DNA of 64,000 bases. It comes from Ilumatobacter coccineus YM16-304 (lineage in GTDB: Bacteria; Actinomycetota; Acidimicrobiia; Acidimicrobiales; Ilumatobacteraceae). Made by a program: the position numbers and the translations under genes. Positions 1 to 8,600 of this stretch are shown one piece after another (the stretch's first letter is position 1; each line of letters opens with the position of its first letter). Under the pieces are notes generated by a model. The model was not told the DNA's origin. It did no database searches and saw nothing but the letters and a program-made list of their open reading frames with translations. The stretch is taken from positions 3,782,001 through 3,846,000 of the forward strand of contig NC_020520.1 in assembly GCF_000348785.1 (NCBI RefSeq). Reading direction: 5' to 3'.

Positions 1-571
1 CCTGCTCGGGATGTCGGATGTCGGGCCGCGACACGACCTCGACGAGCGGAACGCCGGCGCGGTTGAAGTCGATCAGCGAGTAGTCGGAGCCGTGGATCCG
101 GCCACCCGTGCCACCCACGTGCGTCGACTTGCCGGTGTCTTCCTCGAGGTGACCGCGTTCGATGCCGACGCGGAACCCGTCGGGCAGGTCGAGCCAGCCG
201 TCGGCGGTGATCGGCTCGTCGTACTGGCTGATCTGATACGCCTTGGGCATGTCGGGGTAGAAGTAGTTCTTGCGGGCAAACGTCGACTTCTGCACCCGGC
301 AGTTGAGTGCCAGTCCGAGCCGCATCGCCAACTCCACCGCCTGCCGGTTGAGCACCGGGAGCGCACCGGGGAGCCCGAGCGTGACCGGGTCGATGTTGGT
401 GTTCGGCTCGTCACCGAAACGGTTCGGCGACGCCGAGAACAGCTTGGTGGCGGTGGCGAGTTCGACGTGGACTTCGAGCCCGACGACCATCTCGTAGCCG
501 TCGTGCATCCACTTCTCGTGTTCGTCGTTCGACGGGAAGTAGCCGTCGTCGTTCGCGTAGACGATGCTCAT
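1..571 (-). CDS. gatB: Aspartyl/glutamyl-tRNA amidotransferase subunit B (5' part; runs off the window)
   Basis: GatB is the kinase/tRNA-binding subunit of GatCAB, which converts mischarged Glu-tRNA(Gln) or Asp-tRNA(Asn) to the amidated forms. Only the first 190 codons lie in the window; the gene continues past base 1. The minus-strand reading contains the family hallmarks [15 protein letters not shown] near residue 30, then [17 protein letters not shown] and the [19 protein letters not shown] stretch typical of the GatB catalytic cradle. The ATG at 571 shares ATGA with the gatA stop, so translation is probably coupled. The order on this strand is gatC-gatA-gatB, the usual bacterial order. 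Identification is secure. Nothing can be said about the C-terminal YqeY-like tail domain, which lies outside. Confidence 0.96.
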   Translation of the reverse strand, partial: MSIVYANDDGYFPSNDEHEKWMHDGYEMVVGLEVHVELATATKLFSASPNRFGDEPNTNIDPVTLGLPGALPVLNRQAVELAMRLGLALNCRVQKSTFARKNYFYPDMPKAYQISQYDEPITADGWLDLPDGFRVGIERGHLEEDTGKSTHVGGTGGRIHGSDYSLIDFNRAGVPLVEVVSRPDIRHPEQ

Positions 572-2016
572 GACGCACCTCCTTCGTGTTGCATGTGCTG
601 CTCGAGGACGTGTGCGGCCTGGAACATCACCGGGTCCTTCAGTGCCGGTGCGAGGATCTGCACGCCCACCGGGAGGCCGTGCTCGCCCGTACCGAACGGC
701 ACGCTCATGCCGGGGTCGCCGGTGAGGTTCGACGGGATCGTGTACGTGTCGCACAGGTACATCGCAAGCGGGTCGGACGACTTGTCGCCGACTTCGAACG
801 CAACGGTGGGCGACGCCGGGGTGAGCAGCACGTCGGCCTTGGCGTAGGCCGCGGCGAAGTCGTTGGCGATGAGGCGGCGGACCTTCTGTGCCCGCCCGTA
901 GTAGGCGTCGTAGTAGCCGGCCGACAGCGCGTACGTGCCGAGCATGATGCGCCGCTTCACCTCGGCGCCGAAGCCGTCGGTGCGCGTGGCCATGTACATC
1001 GAGTTGGTGTCGGCAGCGTCGACGCGGTGGCCGAAGCGGACGCCGTCGAAGCGGGCGAGGTTGCTCGACGCTTCGGCCGGGGCGATCAGGTAGTAGGCGG
1101 TGAGCCCGTAGCCGAACGCCGGTACTTCGACGTCGACGATCTCGGCGCCTGCCGAACGGAGCGTGTCGAAGGCGACCTCGAGGCGTTCCTGCACGTCGGG
1201 GCTGGCACCTTCGGGCAGATCGGTGATGCGGCCGATACGCAGACCGGCGACGCCGAATTCGAGTTGGCGAGTGAGGTCGAGCGGACCCTGCTGGATGCTC
1301 GTCGAGTCACCAGCGTCGTGGCCGGAGATGGCTTCGAGGGTGAGCGCTGCGTCGGCCACGGTGTGGGCGAACGGCCCGATCTGATCGAGCGACGATCCGA
1401 ACGCGATGAGGCCGAGTCGGCTCACCGATCCGTATGTGGGCTTGACGCCGACCACGCCGCAGAGCGCTGCGGGCTGGCGGATCGACCCGCCGGTGTCGGA
1501 CCCCAGGCTGACCGGAGCGAACTCGGCGGCGACCGCAGCAGCCGAGCCGCCCGACGAACCGCCGGGCACGCGACTGAGGTCGCGCGGGTTGTAGGTGGGC
1601 CCGAACGCGGAGTTCTCGGTCGACGACCCCATGGCGAACTCGTCGAGGTTGGTCTTGCCGATCGTGACGGCGCCGGCCTCGGCCAGACGGGTGACGACCG
1701 TGGCGTCGTACGGCGGCTTCCATCCGTCGAGGATCTTCGACGAGCACGTGGTCGGGACCCCGCGAGTGCACATGTTGTCTTTGAGCGCGACGGGCACGCC
1801 GGCGAGGAGGCCCGGGTCGCGGCCGACGGTGACCATGTCGTCGATCTCGGCGGCTCGCGCTCGCGCTTCGTCGGCGAGCACGAGGTTGAAGGCGTGGACC
1901 TCGCCCTCGCGAGCATCGATCTGGGCGAGGTGCGCCTCGACGACGTCGGTCGCCTTGGTGACGCCGTTGCGGACGTTCCAGGCGATCTGCGTTGCGGTCT
2001 GGATCTGCTCGCTCAT
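568..2016 (-). CDS. gatA: Aspartyl/glutamyl-tRNA amidotransferase subunit A
   Basis: This is the glutaminase subunit of GatCAB; it releases ammonia from glutamine (or asparagine) for transamidation of Glu-tRNA(Gln)/Asp-tRNA(Asn). The 482-aa length is normal. The amidase-signature catalytic triad is visible: Lys79 in VALKDN, cis-Ser154 in PGGSSGGS and Ser178 in [11 protein letters not shown], matching the numbering of characterised GatA. The start ATG at 2016 overlaps the gatC stop by one base, and the stop overlaps the gatB start by ATGA, so the three genes form a tightly coupled operon. The need for GatCAB implies that the organism lacks a direct GlnRS and/or AsnRS, as in most actinobacteria; that is inference from the family. 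Confidence 0.97.
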   Translation of the reverse strand: MSEQIQTATQIAWNVRNGVTKATDVVEAHLAQIDAREGEVHAFNLVLADEARARAAEIDDMVTVGRDPGLLAGVPVALKDNMCTRGVPTTCSSKILDGWKPPYDATVVTRLAEAGAVTIGKTNLDEFAMGSSTENSAFGPTYNPRDLSRVPGGSSGGSAAAVAAEFAPVSLGSDTGGSIRQPAALCGVVGVKPTYGSVSRLGLIAFGSSLDQIGPFAHTVADAALTLEAISGHDAGDSTSIQQGPLDLTRQLEFGVAGLRIGRITDLPEGASPDVQERLEVAFDTLRSAGAEIVDVEVPAFGYGLTAYYLIAPAEASSNLARFDGVRFGHRVDAADTNSMYMATRTDGFGAEVKRRIMLGTYALSAGYYDAYYGRAQKVRRLIANDFAAAYAKADVLLTPASPTVAFEVGDKSSDPLAMYLCDTYTIPSNLTGDPGMSVPFGTGEHGLPVGVQILAPALKDPVMFQAAHVLEQHMQHEGGAS

Positions 2017-2330
2017 CAGTCGTCCAGTCCGATGATCGGCGGCACCCGGAATCGTCCGTCTTCCGCGACCGGTGCGGCGGCGAGCACTTCGTCGCGGTCG
2101 AGCATCACCCCGACGACGTCGTCACGCATGACGTTGGCGAGCGGTGTCGGCTGCATCATCGGCTCGACGTCGTCGAGATCGAGTGCATCGATGTCGGCGA
2201 AGTGGTCGAGCATCGCGCCCAACTCATCGGTCGCCTGGTGCAACTCGTCGTCGGTCAACGTGAGCCGAGCGAGGCTTGCCACTTTGGCCACCGCCTCCGG
2301 CGTGATTCGAGTGGGTTCTGGAGACGTCAC
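2016..2330 (-). CDS. gatC: Aspartyl/glutamyl-tRNA amidotransferase subunit C
   Basis: This is the small scaffold subunit that wraps around GatA and GatB. From a GTG at 2330 the product is 104 aa, close to the usual 95-100. The core ITPEAVAKVASLARLTLTDDE and the C-terminal DDVEPM-P-P--NVMRDD pattern are diagnostic of GatC. The open frame continues upstream to 2462, but the extra N-terminus does not resemble the family and overlaps the divergent gene, so the GTG start is preferred. It is the first gene of the gatCAB operon. No clear promoter motif was seen in the short divergent gap toward the gene at 2413. Confidence 0.93.
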   Translation of the reverse strand: MTSPEPTRITPEAVAKVASLARLTLTDDELHQATDELGAMLDHFADIDALDLDDVEPMMQPTPLANVMRDDVVGVMLDRDEVLAAAPVAEDGRFRVPPIIGLDD

Positions 2331-2412
2331 AGCGGGTGAGGCTATCTGGGCCCCGATTCGGAGGCCCGGCTTCGTTTCGACCGCGTGGGTCGCCATGCAC
2401 AACGATGGCGTG

Positions 2413-3141
2413 ATGACTCCCGAAGACACCATCACCACCATCGCCGGCCCGACGGGAAACATCGGCGCGGCGTTCTACTTCGACCCGAAGACGGTGGCGG
2501 CCGGCAAGGAACTGGGGCTCGACGGTTTCCGCTTCTACGTGCTCGGCCGTGCCGGAGTGCTCGGCGACGTGTCGGCGGCGGTCGTGTCGTCGGCGTTCGG
2601 CTACTTTCACCCGTCGCTGATCGACAAGATCTACAACAGCGCGAAGCAGACCATCGACCCGCTGACCTGTGCGCAGGCCTATTTCGACGAGTGCGGCAAG
2701 CGCGGCGCCGAACACTTCGCCGGGCTCGACGGGCTCGAGGCGTACATCGAGGCAGCCGACGTCGTCATCAGCGCGGCCAGCCCGGCGGGCCTCCCGCTGT
2801 TCGCCGGCATCTCCGGCATGAACTGCGCCGACGAGCCGGCGGCATGCGCGATGCAGAAAGCTGCGGTGCTCCGCGAACTCCGTGGCAGCGCTCATCTGTG
2901 CGCCGTGCTCGCGAACGGGCTGACCGATGCGCAGGCCCACGCCATCAAGCGTCCCGGCGACGTCGCGATGTTCGGCTGGGAGGAAGCGCCCGCGGTACCG
3001 ATCGACGGCGACGAGCGCATGGCAGCGGCCGAGGAGGCGACGAACACGATGTTGCTGAACGCCTTCTTCCCGCTCAGCGAAGCTCAGTCGGAGGCGCTGG
3101 TCGCCGGCACTCGAGCGATGGCAGCGGCACTCGGCGTCTGA
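2413..3141 (+). CDS. SalK/SCO6745-like family protein
   Basis: The 242-aa protein has a pattern I associate with the actinobacterial SCO6745/SalK family: an N-terminal YFDPKTVAAGKELGLDGFRFYVLGRAGVLGDV segment (here divided by function, not quoted in full), a central cysteine- and alanine-rich helical region, and a C-terminal stretch of short helices. Members are usually described as helix-turn-helix-like proteins of uncertain role. No enzyme motif, signal peptide or membrane segment is visible. The ATG at 2413 is chosen because it begins the conserved segment; an in-frame ATG at 2395 would add six residues. It is divergent from gatC and upstream of the citrate-synthase-like gene. The biochemical function is unknown. 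Confidence 0.6.
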   Translation: MTPEDTITTIAGPTGNIGAAFYFDPKTVAAGKELGLDGFRFYVLGRAGVLGDVSAAVVSSAFGYFHPSLIDKIYNSAKQTIDPLTCAQAYFDECGKRGAEHFAGLDGLEAYIEAADVVISAASPAGLPLFAGISGMNCADEPAACAMQKAAVLRELRGSAHLCAVLANGLTDAQAHAIKRPGDVAMFGWEEAPAVPIDGDERMAAAEEATNTMLLNAFFPLSEAQSEALVAGTRAMAAALGV

Positions 3142-3184
3142 CCCGAGCGAGACGCTCGTCGGCGCGACGCCGATGCTCGACGCG

Positions 3185-3209
3185 TCAACGTTGACCGAAT
3201 CAACGTTGA
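3185..3209. promoter_or_regulatory. Two perfect 10-bp palindromes, probable operator
   Basis: TCAACGTTGA occurs at 3185-3194 and again at 3200-3209. Each copy is a perfect palindrome, and their centres are 15 bp apart. They lie 14-32 bp before the possible starts of the HTH-citrate synthase gene. Two dyads at this spacing suggest a site for a dimeric DNA-binding protein. The HTH domain of the downstream product is the obvious candidate, giving autoregulation. This is inference; no binding data exist here. Confidence 0.55.
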
Positions 3210-3240
3210 TCTACGCGCCGCGGTGGGTCAGAGTGGACAC

Positions 3241-4368
3241 GTGACCACCTTCGTCCGAGCTCCCGAAGCAGCCCGCCGTCTCGGCGTGTCGCTGCCGACG
3301 CTCTACGCCTACGTAAGTCGCGGCCGCGTGAGCCGTGTCACGGCCGCCGACGGGCGCGCCTCCCTGTTCGACGTCGCCGAACTCGACGCGTTGAACACGC
3401 GCAGCAAGCGGGTGTCGAAAGCACCGCCGCCGACGATCGACGTCCTCATCGCCAGTTCGGTCACTCAGCTCAACGAGGACGGCCTCTCCTACCGCAACCG
3501 GTCGGTCGAGTCGCTGATCGACGAGCCGTTCGAGCGTGTTGCCGAACTGCTGTGGACCCGGTCACTCCCCCGTTCGACGCCGGTGTGGCGGGCGGTCGAC
3601 GGCATCGAGGCGTCACAGCACCTCGACGTGACCGAGCTGATGGTGCTCGCCACGGCGTTGATCCGGTCGGGCCCCAACGACGACGCGCCCGAGTTCGCCA
3701 GGGCATTCCTCGCCTCGATCCCGCCGCACTTCGGCAATGCCGAGACCACCGGAACGTTCGCACGTCGCCTGACGCGCACGTGGCACCCGGATCCCCCGAC
3801 CGAACTGGTCGAGGCGGTCAACTCGGCCCTCGTGCTGTTGGCCGACCACGAGTTGGCCACGAGCACGTTGGCGGTGCGAGTCGCTGCGTCGGTTCGCTCG
3901 TCACCGGGTGCGGCGATGCTCGCTGGGTTGGCAACGGTCGAAGGTGCGCTGCACGGATCGGCGGCGCGTTTCGCCCACGATCTGCTCGTCGATGCCGAGG
4001 AGCGCGGGGCGCGCGTCGTGCTCGACGAACTTCGCGCTGCACGGCAACGGATCGCAGGGTTCGGACACAAGATCTATCGACAGCGTGACCCGCGGTTCGA
4101 TCTGTTGCTCGGCAAGGTGCGGCAACTCCCCGATCCACAGCGCCGTCTCCCGATCGTCGAGTCGCTGCTCGTCGAGGCGGGAGCGTCGGTGCCGCAGCAT
4201 CCCAACATCGACCTGGCGCTCGGCGCGCTGCACTTCGTGGGCGGCTTCCCGGCCGACACCCCGTTGTTCGCCATCGCCCGAACCGCAGGCTGGACCGCGC
4301 ACTACCTCGAAGAACTCGACGAACGCCCGGTCCGCTACCGCGGCCTCGCCCGCCCCGTCCGCACCTGA
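3241..4368 (+). CDS. Citrate synthase-family protein with N-terminal helix-turn-helix domain
   Basis: The 375-aa product (GTG 3241; an in-frame GTG at 3223 would add six residues) begins with an excisionase/MerR-like helix-turn-helix, APEAARRLGVSLPTLYAYVS, followed by a wing ending LFDVAELDAL. From about residue 70 it is a citrate synthase fold. The three catalytic positions are recognisable: His in GALHGSA (about residue 238), His in GFGHKIYRQRDPR (about 276) and Asp in PNIDLALG (about 323). It could therefore condense oxaloacetate with acetyl-CoA or propionyl-CoA, or act mainly as a metabolite-sensing regulator. Twin palindromes immediately upstream suggest that it binds its own promoter. 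Citrate versus 2-methylcitrate specificity cannot be read from sequence. The gene ends at a 36-bp tandem repeat array. Confidence 0.85.
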   Translation: MTTFVRAPEAARRLGVSLPTLYAYVSRGRVSRVTAADGRASLFDVAELDALNTRSKRVSKAPPPTIDVLIASSVTQLNEDGLSYRNRSVESLIDEPFERVAELLWTRSLPRSTPVWRAVDGIEASQHLDVTELMVLATALIRSGPNDDAPEFARAFLASIPPHFGNAETTGTFARRLTRTWHPDPPTELVEAVNSALVLLADHELATSTLAVRVAASVRSSPGAAMLAGLATVEGALHGSAARFAHDLLVDAEERGARVVLDELRAARQRIAGFGHKIYRQRDPRFDLLLGKVRQLPDPQRRLPIVESLLVEAGASVPQHPNIDLALGALHFVGGFPADTPLFAIARTAGWTAHYLEELDERPVRYRGLARPVRT

Positions 4369-4376
4369 CAAGCGAC

Positions 4377-4628
4377 CACATCGAGCCAGGCCAAAAATCA
4401 CCCCCACGCGTACACATCGAGCCTGGGCAGAAATCACCCCCACGCGACCACATCGAGCCTGGGCAAAAATCACCCCCACGCGTACACATCGAGCCTGGGC
4501 AGAAATCACCCCCACGCGACGACATTTGGCCTGGGCAGAAATCACCCCCACGCGACGACAATTTGCCTGGGCAGGAATCACCCTCACGCGTACACATCGA
4601 GCCTGGGCAGAAATCACCCTCGGTCTTC
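4377..4628. repeat. Tandem array, seven 36-bp units (TGCCCAGGC family)
   Basis: Seven consecutive 36-bp units fill the gap between two convergent genes. Each has the form CACATCGAGCCTGGGCAGAA followed by ATCACCCCCACGCG plus AC or TA, with a few substitutions. The first copy has GCCAGGCCA in place of GCCTGGGCA. The reverse complement of the core (GATTTCTGCCCAGGC) recurs in arrays at 43304-43664 and 51510-51866. There are no spacers, so it is not CRISPR. It translates without stops in some frames, but that is a consequence of the 36-bp period. Confidence 0.9.
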
Positions 4629-4630
4629 CG

Positions 4631-5800
4631 TCAGAACATGGTGGTGCAGCGGGGGGTTGGGGACCAGCCGAAGAAGGCGTCGGCGCGCCCCAGCAGGGCC
4701 GGGTCGATCTCGACGCGGCGGCCGCGGGCGAGTTCGGTGACCGACGTGCCGCCGAGCAGCAGCGAGCCGAGACCCGCACGTGTGGAGACGAGGTCGGCGG
4801 CGGTGTCGGTCGGCTCGGCATCATCCGCCGTCACCCGCCAGCGCTCGCCGGTGTCGTTCACTTCGATGACGAACGTGTCGTCGACGCGATAGCTGCGCTC
4901 GGCGAACAGCCGACCGACGTCGTCGGGTCGCAGCCACAACATGTCGTGCACCGCGTCGGTCCGGACCGCTCGTTGATCGGTGAGCAGGTACGGCAACGGA
5001 TCGTCGAGCCCGATCGCCTGTTCCGAACGGATCGGCCCGACGAGGTCGTGCGACAACACCACGTGCCAGAGCGCGACATGAGCGTCGGCCGTGCACGCGG
5101 TCAGTTCGCCGAGATCGAGACGGTGCTGCGGTTCGGCATTGCCCCAGTTGCTCACGATCTTCCACAGCGCATACCCGTCCGCGTGCAGCGCGCAGCGCAC
5201 ACCGGCACCGAGTCGATGAAGCCGACGCTTCATCACCGCGCCACTTCGATCGACCTCGCCGGCGCGGGCACGGCGATACCGCGTGTGGATCTCGACCAGT
5301 TCGTCGACGAGTTCCATCGGATCGACCAAGCGGACCGAGCCAGGCGCTGGCACGAAGTCAGGAGCGATCGACACGAGACGACGGTCGATCGTGGTGACCC
5401 GAGATCGCGTGGCAATGCCGTAGCCGAAGCGCTCGTAGATGCCGCCCTCGCTCGAGATCAGCCCGGCGATCGGCGCGCCTCGATCGGCGATGTCGCGGTG
5501 GACGTCGTCGAGCAGTCGACGCAGGATCCCTTGGCGGCGGTGCGTCGGCGCCACCGACACCCAGGTCGTGCCGCCGAGCGGAACCACCGCGAGGCCGGGA
5601 AGGGTGAGCTCCATCTCGAAGCTGCCCGCCAGCCCGACCACGTCGCGGCCGTCGAGCACCATCCGAAACCGGTCGAGATCGACGGCGTCACGCGCTGCGA
5701 GGCGAGCAGCATCGTCGAACACGTCACCGAAGGCTTCCTCGTCGCGCCGCAACAGCGCATCGAAATCGTCGTCGGTCGGGACTCGATACGTCAGCGTCAC
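4631..5800 (-). CDS. Eis-like GNAT N-acetyltransferase with SCP2-type C-terminal domain
   Basis: The 389-aa product resembles the Eis family (about 400 aa, two GNAT lobes plus a sterol-carrier-like C-terminal domain). The acetyl-CoA binding loop is seen as VSVAPTHRRQGILRRLLDDV (about residue 85-105), followed by the Eis-typical SSEGGIYERFGYG containing the tyrosine used as general acid. The chain ends in Phe, as in Mycobacterium tuberculosis Eis, whose C-terminal carboxylate takes part in catalysis. The GTG start at 5800 overlaps the stop of the patatin gene as GTGA, so the pair is probably translationally coupled. Substrates of Eis homologues include amines, aminoglycosides and protein lysines; the substrate here is unknown. 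The gene converges on the HTH-citrate synthase across the 36-bp array. Confidence 0.86.
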   Translation of the reverse strand: MTLTYRVPTDDDFDALLRRDEEAFGDVFDDAARLAARDAVDLDRFRMVLDGRDVVGLAGSFEMELTLPGLAVVPLGGTTWVSVAPTHRRQGILRRLLDDVHRDIADRGAPIAGLISSEGGIYERFGYGIATRSRVTTIDRRLVSIAPDFVPAPGSVRLVDPMELVDELVEIHTRYRRARAGEVDRSGAVMKRRLHRLGAGVRCALHADGYALWKIVSNWGNAEPQHRLDLGELTACTADAHVALWHVVLSHDLVGPIRSEQAIGLDDPLPYLLTDQRAVRTDAVHDMLWLRPDDVGRLFAERSYRVDDTFVIEVNDTGERWRVTADDAEPTDTAADLVSTRAGLGSLLLGGTSVTELARGRRVEIDPALLGRADAFFGWSPTPRCTTMF

Positions 5801-8463
5801 GAGATGAACGTACGGATCCGGTCGGCCATGTGTCCACCGAATTCCACGAGCCGGTCCCACTGCTCTTCGGTGAGGAACTGATCACCGGTCGAGTAATCGG
5901 GGAAGCGGGGATCGGTGGCGCCGAACTGGCGAAGCGACGCCGGCGTCGTGTCGCACACCTGCGCCTTGGCGTAGACGATCGCAGTTTCGTGCCCACTGCC
6001 GTCACGGAAGCGGGCGGTACCGGTCGTGATGCAGTCCTGCGGGACGTCGTGTTCCGGCCAGAGCAGCGGTTCCCAGTCGAGGTCGATCTGTACGTCGAGT
6101 TCGACATCGGCCAGAGCGATCGCTTGGCGCATCGTGCCGAAACCACCACGCTGGTCGCCGCTCGCGTCGAGGATGATCATCCGGTCGGGATGCTCTCGGA
6201 GTTGTTCCACGACCCCGAGGTTGTCTCGGTGGCCGCCGTCGGTGACGTAGACGAAGGCGTCGTCGCGGGCGTCGTACCGATTGAACAGTTCTTTCACGAA
6301 GTAGCCGAGGTGGACGCGCGGCGGCGGGTACGGCACGCCGTTGCGGTCGGGCGTGTCGCTGTCGAACCAGTCGTGGCGGCGGGGATTGGGGACCCACATG
6401 CCGAGGCGCAGGTTGACCGCGGCGAGCAGCGCGTTGGTCGAGCCGTACGACTGTCGACCCATCGCGGACGAGAACGCCGCTCCCGCCAGCGCCATCGAGC
6501 GCGACACCGTCCATCGGCGAGGAAATCCCTGCCACGACGAACCCGTCGGATACCGCGACGTCGGGAACCCGTGATCGTTGCCGTACAGACTGACTCCTGA
6601 CGGGCGGAACGCGAAGCCGAGCGCCGGGAGTCCGCCGAGTTCGAGTCGGGTCGACTGTGCGGTGCCGCACAGAACGAGTTCGGGGCCGTCGGCGCCGGCA
6701 TAGTACGGCCACACCGGCTCCTGGCTGTACGGGATCGTGTCGAGCGGTGGCGTGTCGCCACGTCCGAGCAGGAAGGTCTCGGCGAGGCGCTTGCGGTAGA
6801 TGCCGTTGAGGGTGAGGCGGTGGCTCGGGAACACGTCGGCGAACACCAGCCACGCGACCGCCACGACCGGCACCCACCAGACGCTGAAGAAACCCTCGCC
6901 GTTCGCTCGATCGTCGGCGACCTTGCCGGCGAGCGCGAGCAGCCCGACGACGAGAAAGACACCGCCGAGTCGACTCCAACGTCGCGTGACCTCGGCCTGC
7001 AGCATTCGCCACACCGCGGCGGCGAGCCCCGCCGAGGAGAACAGGCCGACCCACCGGGCACTCGACTCGGCGCCGCTGCCGGGCGTGTCGGTGCTGGCGT
7101 CGAGGCCGGAATCGAGCAACGGTCGGCCGACCCAGATGCCGATCGGAATCGCAACGAGCAACACGAGCAGCAACACGCCCAGCGAACCGAGGGCGATCGA
7201 GAATCCGTCGGCCTGTTTGCGCAGTCGCTGATCGGGACTGGTTCGGCTCCAGACGAACACGCCGACGGCGATCGCGACCGGGACGAGACCGGGAAGCACG
7301 AGACGCCACGTGTACAGGTCGGCGAATTCGGTCGGGTCGAGACGGTTGGAGAATCCGGGATGGATGGCTGCCGACCCGGTCAGCCATCCGACCGCCCAGC
7401 CGACGAGCACCGCCGCTGCGACGACGCTGCCGAGCACGATGATGGTGCGCACGACGACACCGATCACTCCACCCACGATCGACCAGGTGCCGTTGTCGAG
7501 GTAGCGCCGCCGCGTGCGCAAGCTCGTCATCCACGGGTGTGACGTGCTGCCTCGCGGGTCTGGCGGTGGACGATCGGAGAACAGGTCGACCTCGTCACGA
7601 GCGACGCTCGACGCGCGCCAACCGCCCGAGGTGAATCCTCCGCCCGACACGGCGTGGAGCCAGGTTGCTCGCTGCAGCGTCCCGTCACGCGCCAGGCCCT
7701 TGAAGAGACCGGCCATCACGGCCGCCGATCGGATGCCTCCGCCTGACGCGGTGATGCCCAGTCGTTCTTCCGGTTCGGGACGCGTGACACGGTCGGGCGG
7801 CGTGGCATCGATCGGTACCCCGTCGTCGAAGACGCGATCGACGAGTCCGAGCAGCTTGTTCATCACCGGTCGGATGCCGCGGGCGGTGACGGGTCCGAGG
7901 ACGAGGCCGAAGAACCCGACGAGCGCGAGCGCGTACATGGCCCACTTCCACCAGGCGATCGACGCGATCAGCCAGGTGACGAGTTCGGGTGGGCGACGAT
8001 CGAGCCAGACGAGCTGCCCGCTCGTTTCGACGAGGTCGAGCAGTCCGGCGGCGACCGCGATCTTCGGCATGTGTCGCCACAGCCACCGGTCGCCGCGACG
8101 TCGGCGGGGCGCCCAGTGACGGTGCCCTGCCCTCAGCAGGAGGAAGCCGACGACGGCGAACGTCGCGGCGAACGCGAGGTCGAGCACGAGCGCGCCACGC
8201 ACGTCGTCGAGACCGCTCGGGTCGAAGAGCGCAGCGGACGCGTCCGAGCGGATGAATGCCTCACACTCGAGGCCGCTGTCGACGAACGCTTCGAACCCGC
8301 CGTGTGCCGCGACCTCCCAGCGACACGGGTCGCCGGAGAAGTAGAGCCGACTGAGCAGGTGCGTGGGAGCGAGACGGCCGATGAGGGCGAACGGCACGAG
8401 CGGCAGCAGCGCACCGAGTGCCCACCACTTGCTCGGCGATCGCTGATCCCCCACCTCCCGCAA
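5797..8463 (-). CDS. Membrane-embedded patatin-like phospholipase
   Basis: The 888-aa protein carries the patatin lipase elements. The oxyanion loop is GITASGGGIRSAAVMAGLF at about residue 240, the nucleophile elbow is HAVSGGGFTSGG at about 273, and the Asp of the Ser-Asp dyad is in YVTDGGHRDNLG at about 742. It would hydrolyse acyl esters of phospholipids or related lipids. Hydrophobic helices occur before the catalytic region (around 12-30, 90-112, 165-192). At least five more lie between the nucleophile and the Asp (around 325-360, 385-405, 425-450, 490-510, 525-545), so the lipase domain is split by a membrane insert. It is followed by the coupled Eis-like acetyltransferase. The physiological substrate is unknown. 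Confidence 0.85.
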   Translation of the reverse strand: MREVGDQRSPSKWWALGALLPLVPFALIGRLAPTHLLSRLYFSGDPCRWEVAAHGGFEAFVDSGLECEAFIRSDASAALFDPSGLDDVRGALVLDLAFAATFAVVGFLLLRAGHRHWAPRRRRGDRWLWRHMPKIAVAAGLLDLVETSGQLVWLDRRPPELVTWLIASIAWWKWAMYALALVGFFGLVLGPVTARGIRPVMNKLLGLVDRVFDDGVPIDATPPDRVTRPEPEERLGITASGGGIRSAAVMAGLFKGLARDGTLQRATWLHAVSGGGFTSGGWRASSVARDEVDLFSDRPPPDPRGSTSHPWMTSLRTRRRYLDNGTWSIVGGVIGVVVRTIIVLGSVVAAAVLVGWAVGWLTGSAAIHPGFSNRLDPTEFADLYTWRLVLPGLVPVAIAVGVFVWSRTSPDQRLRKQADGFSIALGSLGVLLLVLLVAIPIGIWVGRPLLDSGLDASTDTPGSGAESSARWVGLFSSAGLAAAVWRMLQAEVTRRWSRLGGVFLVVGLLALAGKVADDRANGEGFFSVWWVPVVAVAWLVFADVFPSHRLTLNGIYRKRLAETFLLGRGDTPPLDTIPYSQEPVWPYYAGADGPELVLCGTAQSTRLELGGLPALGFAFRPSGVSLYGNDHGFPTSRYPTGSSWQGFPRRWTVSRSMALAGAAFSSAMGRQSYGSTNALLAAVNLRLGMWVPNPRRHDWFDSDTPDRNGVPYPPPRVHLGYFVKELFNRYDARDDAFVYVTDGGHRDNLGVVEQLREHPDRMIILDASGDQRGGFGTMRQAIALADVELDVQIDLDWEPLLWPEHDVPQDCITTGTARFRDGSGHETAIVYAKAQVCDTTPASLRQFGATDPRFPDYSTGDQFLTEEQWDRLVEFGGHMADRIRTFIS

Positions 8464-8600
8464 GCTAGATCAGACGCACCGACTCATCGAACAGATTCCG
8501 CGCGGCAGGAGATGCCAACATCCAGTCTTGGCCGCGTCGGGTCGAGCAACGCGAGCGAAGGCCCGAGGCGACCGGCCTCCGAGCGACCGATGCGCAGCGA

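Noticed and set aside
586-2412. Upstream extension of the plus-strand frame that ends at 3141
   Set aside because: It lies antisense to gatA and gatC; the conserved part of the product starts only at about 2413.
3191-3217. A sigma-70 promoter with TTGACC (3191-3196) and TACGCG (3212-3217)
   Set aside because: The 15-bp spacing and poor -10 are unconvincing; the twin palindromes are the stronger signal there.
4377-4628. Possible CRISPR array (36-bp period)
   Set aside because: Units are directly adjacent without unique spacers, and no cas genes are present. The same holds for 51510-51866.
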